From Pigmentiphaga sp. NML030171 (lineage in GTDB: Bacteria; Pseudomonadota; Gammaproteobacteria; Burkholderiales; Burkholderiaceae_B), in contig NZ_NINX01000055.1 of the NCBI RefSeq assembly GCF_002188635.1, positions 1 through 64,000 on the forward strand: 64,000 nucleotides of DNA, read 5' to 3'. Made by a program: the position numbers and the translations under genes. Below are positions 61,643-64,000 of the stretch, piece by piece; within the stretch, counting starts at the first letter, position 1; every line of letters begins with the position of its first letter. Below the pieces are notes generated by a model, which was not told where the DNA came from, made no database searches, and worked only from the letters and a program-made list of their open reading frames with translations.

Positions 61643-62767
61643 TCAGGACGGCAACTGCTGTAGCAGGCAGCTCACGATCCGTTCGGCGGCGCGGCCATCT
61701 CCGTAGGGATTGTGCCTTTCCGCCATGGCGCGATATTTTTCCGTGGAATCCAGCAGGGCCCAGGCCTCGTCCAGAATCCTGTCCGAATCGGTCCCCACGA
61801 GCTTGACCGTTCCCGCCTCCACGGCTTCGGGCCGCTCGGTCGTATCCCGCATGACCAGGACTGGCTTGCCCAACGACGGCGCCTCTTCCTGGACGCCTCC
61901 CGAATCGGTCAGGATGAGGTACGAGCGCTGCATCAGCCACACAAAGGACATGTAGTCGCACGGCTCGATCAGGTGCACGTTCCTGATTTTCCCCAGCACC
62001 CGCTGAACCGGCTCTCGCACCTGCGGGTTCAAATGGACGGGATAGACGATGTCGAGATCTTTCCGCTGCGCCAGTTGTTTCAACGCCGCGCAGATCTGTT
62101 CGAAACCGGCTCCGAAATTCTCGCGCCGATGTCCGGTCACCAGGATCATGCGGGCATCCTGGCGAATGAAGGAGAAACGCGCACGCATCTCCAGTTCCAG
62201 CGTTTCGCTCTTCAAACGCGCAGCCGTTTCGAGCAAGGCGTCCACGACAGTATTACCCACGACGTGAATGTTGCTTGCGGCGACCCCTTCGCCCTGCAGG
62301 TTCCGCTGCGCCGTCGTCGTCGGAGCGAAATGGAAGCGGGTCAACACCGAAGTCAGTTGGCGGTTGGCCTCTTCCGGCCACGGCGACAGCAGATTGTGCG
62401 TGCGCAAGCCGGCTTCGACGTGGCCCACGGGAATCTTGTGATAGAAGGCCGCCAACGCGCCAGCGAAGGTCGTGCTGGTGTCTCCATGGACGAGCACGAG
62501 GTTCGGCCTGGATGCCGACAAGACCTCATCCATCCGAGTCAGAATGCGGGAAGTGATGTCCGACAGGGACTGGTTCTTCTTCATGACGCTCAGGTCGTAG
62601 GCGGGCTTCATCTGGAACCAGTCAAGAACCTGATCCAGCATTTCCCGGTGCTGTCCCGTAACGCACACTTCCGCCTGCACACCCTTGGCGGCCATCAGCG
62701 CCTTGTATACCGGCGCCATCTTGATGGCTTCGGGGCGAGTGCCAAATACGAGTAGGACTTTCATCAT
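61643..62767 (-). CDS. wecB: Non-hydrolysing UDP-N-acetylglucosamine 2-epimerase
   Basis: WecB converts UDP-GlcNAc to UDP-ManNAc for O-antigen and related glycans. The 374-residue protein shows FGTRPEAIKMAPVYKAL, VCVTGQHREMLDQVLDWF, HGDTSTTFAGALAAFYHKIPVGHVEAGLRTHNLLSPWPEEANRQL, HRRENFG and LTDSGGVQEEAPSLGKPVLVMRDTTERPEA. All are strong family motifs. Its ATG overlaps the stop of the upstream glycosyltransferase (ATGA), so it belongs to the minus-strand part of the locus. Confidence 0.95.
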   Translation of the reverse strand: MMKVLLVFGTRPEAIKMAPVYKALMAAKGVQAEVCVTGQHREMLDQVLDWFQMKPAYDLSVMKKNQSLSDITSRILTRMDEVLSASRPNLVLVHGDTSTTFAGALAAFYHKIPVGHVEAGLRTHNLLSPWPEEANRQLTSVLTRFHFAPTTTAQRNLQGEGVAASNIHVVGNTVVDALLETAARLKSETLELEMRARFSFIRQDARMILVTGHRRENFGAGFEQICAALKQLAQRKDLDIVYPVHLNPQVREPVQRVLGKIRNVHLIEPCDYMSFVWLMQRSYLILTDSGGVQEEAPSLGKPVLVMRDTTERPEAVEAGTVKLVGTDSDRILDEAWALLDSTEKYRAMAERHNPYGDGRAAERIVSCLLQQLPS

Positions 62768-63897
62768 TTCACCCGATCATTCCTGCGCGCCGCAATCCGG
62801 CCGCGCACGTACTCGGCATAAAACCCGGCATAGTTCTCCTCGTAATAGTTCTCGTACTCCGTATCCCATTTCATCCGGGCATTTCGGCCACGCCTTTCGA
62901 TCTCTGCCGGGCCGACATCAGCCAGCCACTGCAGAATAGGGGCTTCACCTTCGTCCAATGCCCAGCCCGTTTCATATTGACCGACCTTGTCCCCGGGTGG
63001 CGTCCCCTTCGTCGTCAGCAACGGTCGCCCCAGCAGCAGATGCTCGTAATACTTGTTGGGAGCGGCAAAGCGGTGATTGGGCACGGTCAGGTAATAGAAA
63101 CCCGCCACGACGTCCATCGACGACATCAAGGAGAGGCCCGCCGCCACGTCCATCGCGCCATGGAACGTCACGTTCTCATGCTGTCGGGCCGCCTCTCGCG
63201 CCAACGGCGCCACCGGACCATAACCGGCCAGATGCAACTCCACCTTGTCCGCCGAGCGTGTGCAGGCGGCGATCAGATCTTCCAGTCCCCTGTTGCGTTC
63301 CTCCAGGACACCGAAATAGCCGATACGTATCGGCACCTGCGGCTGAACCGCCCGGTAGGACAAGTCGTGCCCGGACACTGGCACGTTTTCAAGCACGCGG
63401 ATGCGGGAAGACGGGCGCAAGCCATGCTGTTCGTAGCGTGATGCATCGGCCAGCAGGACGAGATCGGCCTTGCTCGCCACCCAGGATTCCAGCGTGTCGA
63501 TCACAGCCGCGACCGGGCCCGCCATGCCGCGGGTCTCCGTATATTTGTCGTAGAGGTCGAACACGAAAGGCACCCGGCGCAAGCGACTGAACACGTAGGC
63601 GGGAAGACAGGAGTCGAAATCCACACCGTGGACGAGATCGATATCGCGCCGGTTGTGCCACAGCCACCGCAATACGAAACCATTCCACAGCACGAGATTC
63701 AACACGTTCCGCCAGCCGCCTCCCAGCGGAGCCGGGCGCCGGTAAAAGGCGTCGTTGGCTTCGTCCACATTCGGGATGCTCTCGCCCCGCAGCCAGCCCA
63801 GGGCGACAGTCCGCATGCCGGCTTCCGCCAAGGCCTGCCGGTATTTCCGCATCCTTCCATCGAGCTGGGGAACATGTGAGCGGATGAAAACTATCAT
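62764..63897 (-). CDS. Glycosyltransferase (GT4-like)
   Basis: The 377-residue protein has a GT-B fold: MIVFIRSHVPQLDGRMRKYRQALAEAG at the N-terminus, DLVHGVDFDSCLPAYVFSRLRRVPFVFDLYD, a second domain beginning IRIGYFGVLEERNRGLEDLI and the donor region APNKYYEHLLLGRPLLTTKGTPPG. The C-terminal Glu motif is less typical than in the gene at 60534. Start and upstream gene stop overlap (ATGA), and its stop overlaps wecB, so three genes are tightly coupled. Donor and acceptor are unknown. Confidence 0.85.
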   Translation of the reverse strand: MIVFIRSHVPQLDGRMRKYRQALAEAGMRTVALGWLRGESIPNVDEANDAFYRRPAPLGGGWRNVLNLVLWNGFVLRWLWHNRRDIDLVHGVDFDSCLPAYVFSRLRRVPFVFDLYDKYTETRGMAGPVAAVIDTLESWVASKADLVLLADASRYEQHGLRPSSRIRVLENVPVSGHDLSYRAVQPQVPIRIGYFGVLEERNRGLEDLIAACTRSADKVELHLAGYGPVAPLAREAARQHENVTFHGAMDVAAGLSLMSSMDVVAGFYYLTVPNHRFAAPNKYYEHLLLGRPLLTTKGTPPGDKVGQYETGWALDEGEAPILQWLADVGPAEIERRGRNARMKWDTEYENYYEENYAGFYAEYVRGRIAARRNDRVK

Positions 63898-64000
63898 GCT
63901 GAATTCGACGACGGCCGCTCAGCCGATCGGCCGGAAAAGAAATGCTTTCCCACGCCTCTGCAGGCGTAGTGAGCGAACAGATACGCGGAGCGAACGGCCG
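63894..64000 (-). CDS. C-terminal end of an upstream polysaccharide-locus gene (cut by window edge)
   Basis: On the minus strand one frame is open from the right edge to the TGA at 63896-63894 and overlaps the ATG of the next glycosyltransferase as ATGA. The last 34 residues read like AVRSAYLFAHYACRGVGKHFFS followed by a Ser/Arg-rich end. The four-base coupling is the same as in the following two genes. Family cannot be assigned from this fragment. Confidence 0.5.
   Translation of the reverse strand, partial: AVRSAYLFAHYACRGVGKHFFSGRSAERPSSNSA

Noticed and set aside
1-64000. CRISPR arrays, tRNA and rRNA genes
   Set aside because: No regularly spaced short repeats, no cloverleaf with CCA-type end and no rRNA signature were seen on either strand.

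Overview
The window looks like chromosomal DNA of a Bordetella/Achromobacter-type betaproteobacterium (family Alcaligenaceae). It is GC-rich and densely coded. It carries four Bug-type tripartite-tricarboxylate-transporter receptors, paired betaproteobacterial porins, and a ribBX-ribH-nusB-thiL cluster, with LysR, IclR and GntR regulators next to small catabolic operons. No rRNA, tRNA or CRISPR array was seen. The genus assignment is inference from gene content.

Region by region. (1) 0-3 kb, minus strand: thiL (cut by the left edge), nusB, ribH and ribBX. (2) 3-9.3 kb: trhO, an XdhC-like protein, an HMG-CoA-lyase-like enzyme with a palindromic operator in its promoter, an SDR, and a GntR regulator divergent from an aldehyde dehydrogenase. 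(3) 9.3-14.2 kb: an exporter operon (TolC-like, HlyD-like, two ABC-2 permeases) with no ATPase gene. (4) 14.2-18.2 kb: a Rieske oxygenase/Bug/SDR operon divergent from an IclR regulator, with repeated sites between them. (5) 18.2-21.7 kb: ribD, nrdR, a duplicated REP-like element, and glyA behind a ZTP riboswitch. (6) 21.7-28.4 kb: hydroxyacid catabolism genes (two near-identical 2-hydroxyacid dehydrogenases, two Bug proteins, a class II aldolase, a hydroxypyruvate-isomerase-like protein, a LysR regulator).

(7) 28.4-39.6 kb is mostly core: a histidine phosphatase, a PEBP-family protein, tyrS, an M23 peptidase, anmK, uup, erpA, a coiled-coil membrane protein, argC, rpsI and rplM. (8) 39.6-42.3 kb: a DUF4168-type lipoprotein, two tandem copies of a previously unnamed-to-me sRNA gene on the minus strand, an OsmC-family protein and coq7. 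(9) 42.3-48.2 kb: two porins, then a LysR/Bug/flavin-monooxygenase module. (10) 48.2-54.2 kb: a complete RND efflux operon.

(11) 54.2-57.7 kb is a scar of mobile and polymorphic DNA: a decayed IS3-family element whose end supplies the stop codon of the RND gene, a 5'-truncated Rhs gene with toxin-like tip and overlapping candidate immunity gene, and a frameshifted fragment of a divergent PAP2-family gene. (12) 57.8-64 kb: part of a surface polysaccharide (O-antigen type) locus with a Wzy-like polymerase, a Wzx-like flippase, two GT4-type glycosyltransferases and a UDP-GlcNAc 2-epimerase.

The most interesting item is the tandem sRNA pair at 40.26-40.82 kb. Each copy has its own sigma70-type promoter and intrinsic terminator, and each shows a hairpin whose loop copies the 16S anti-Shine-Dalgarno sequence. 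Other items worth follow-up are the ZTP riboswitch with competing helices before glyA and the Rhs-tip/immunity remnant.
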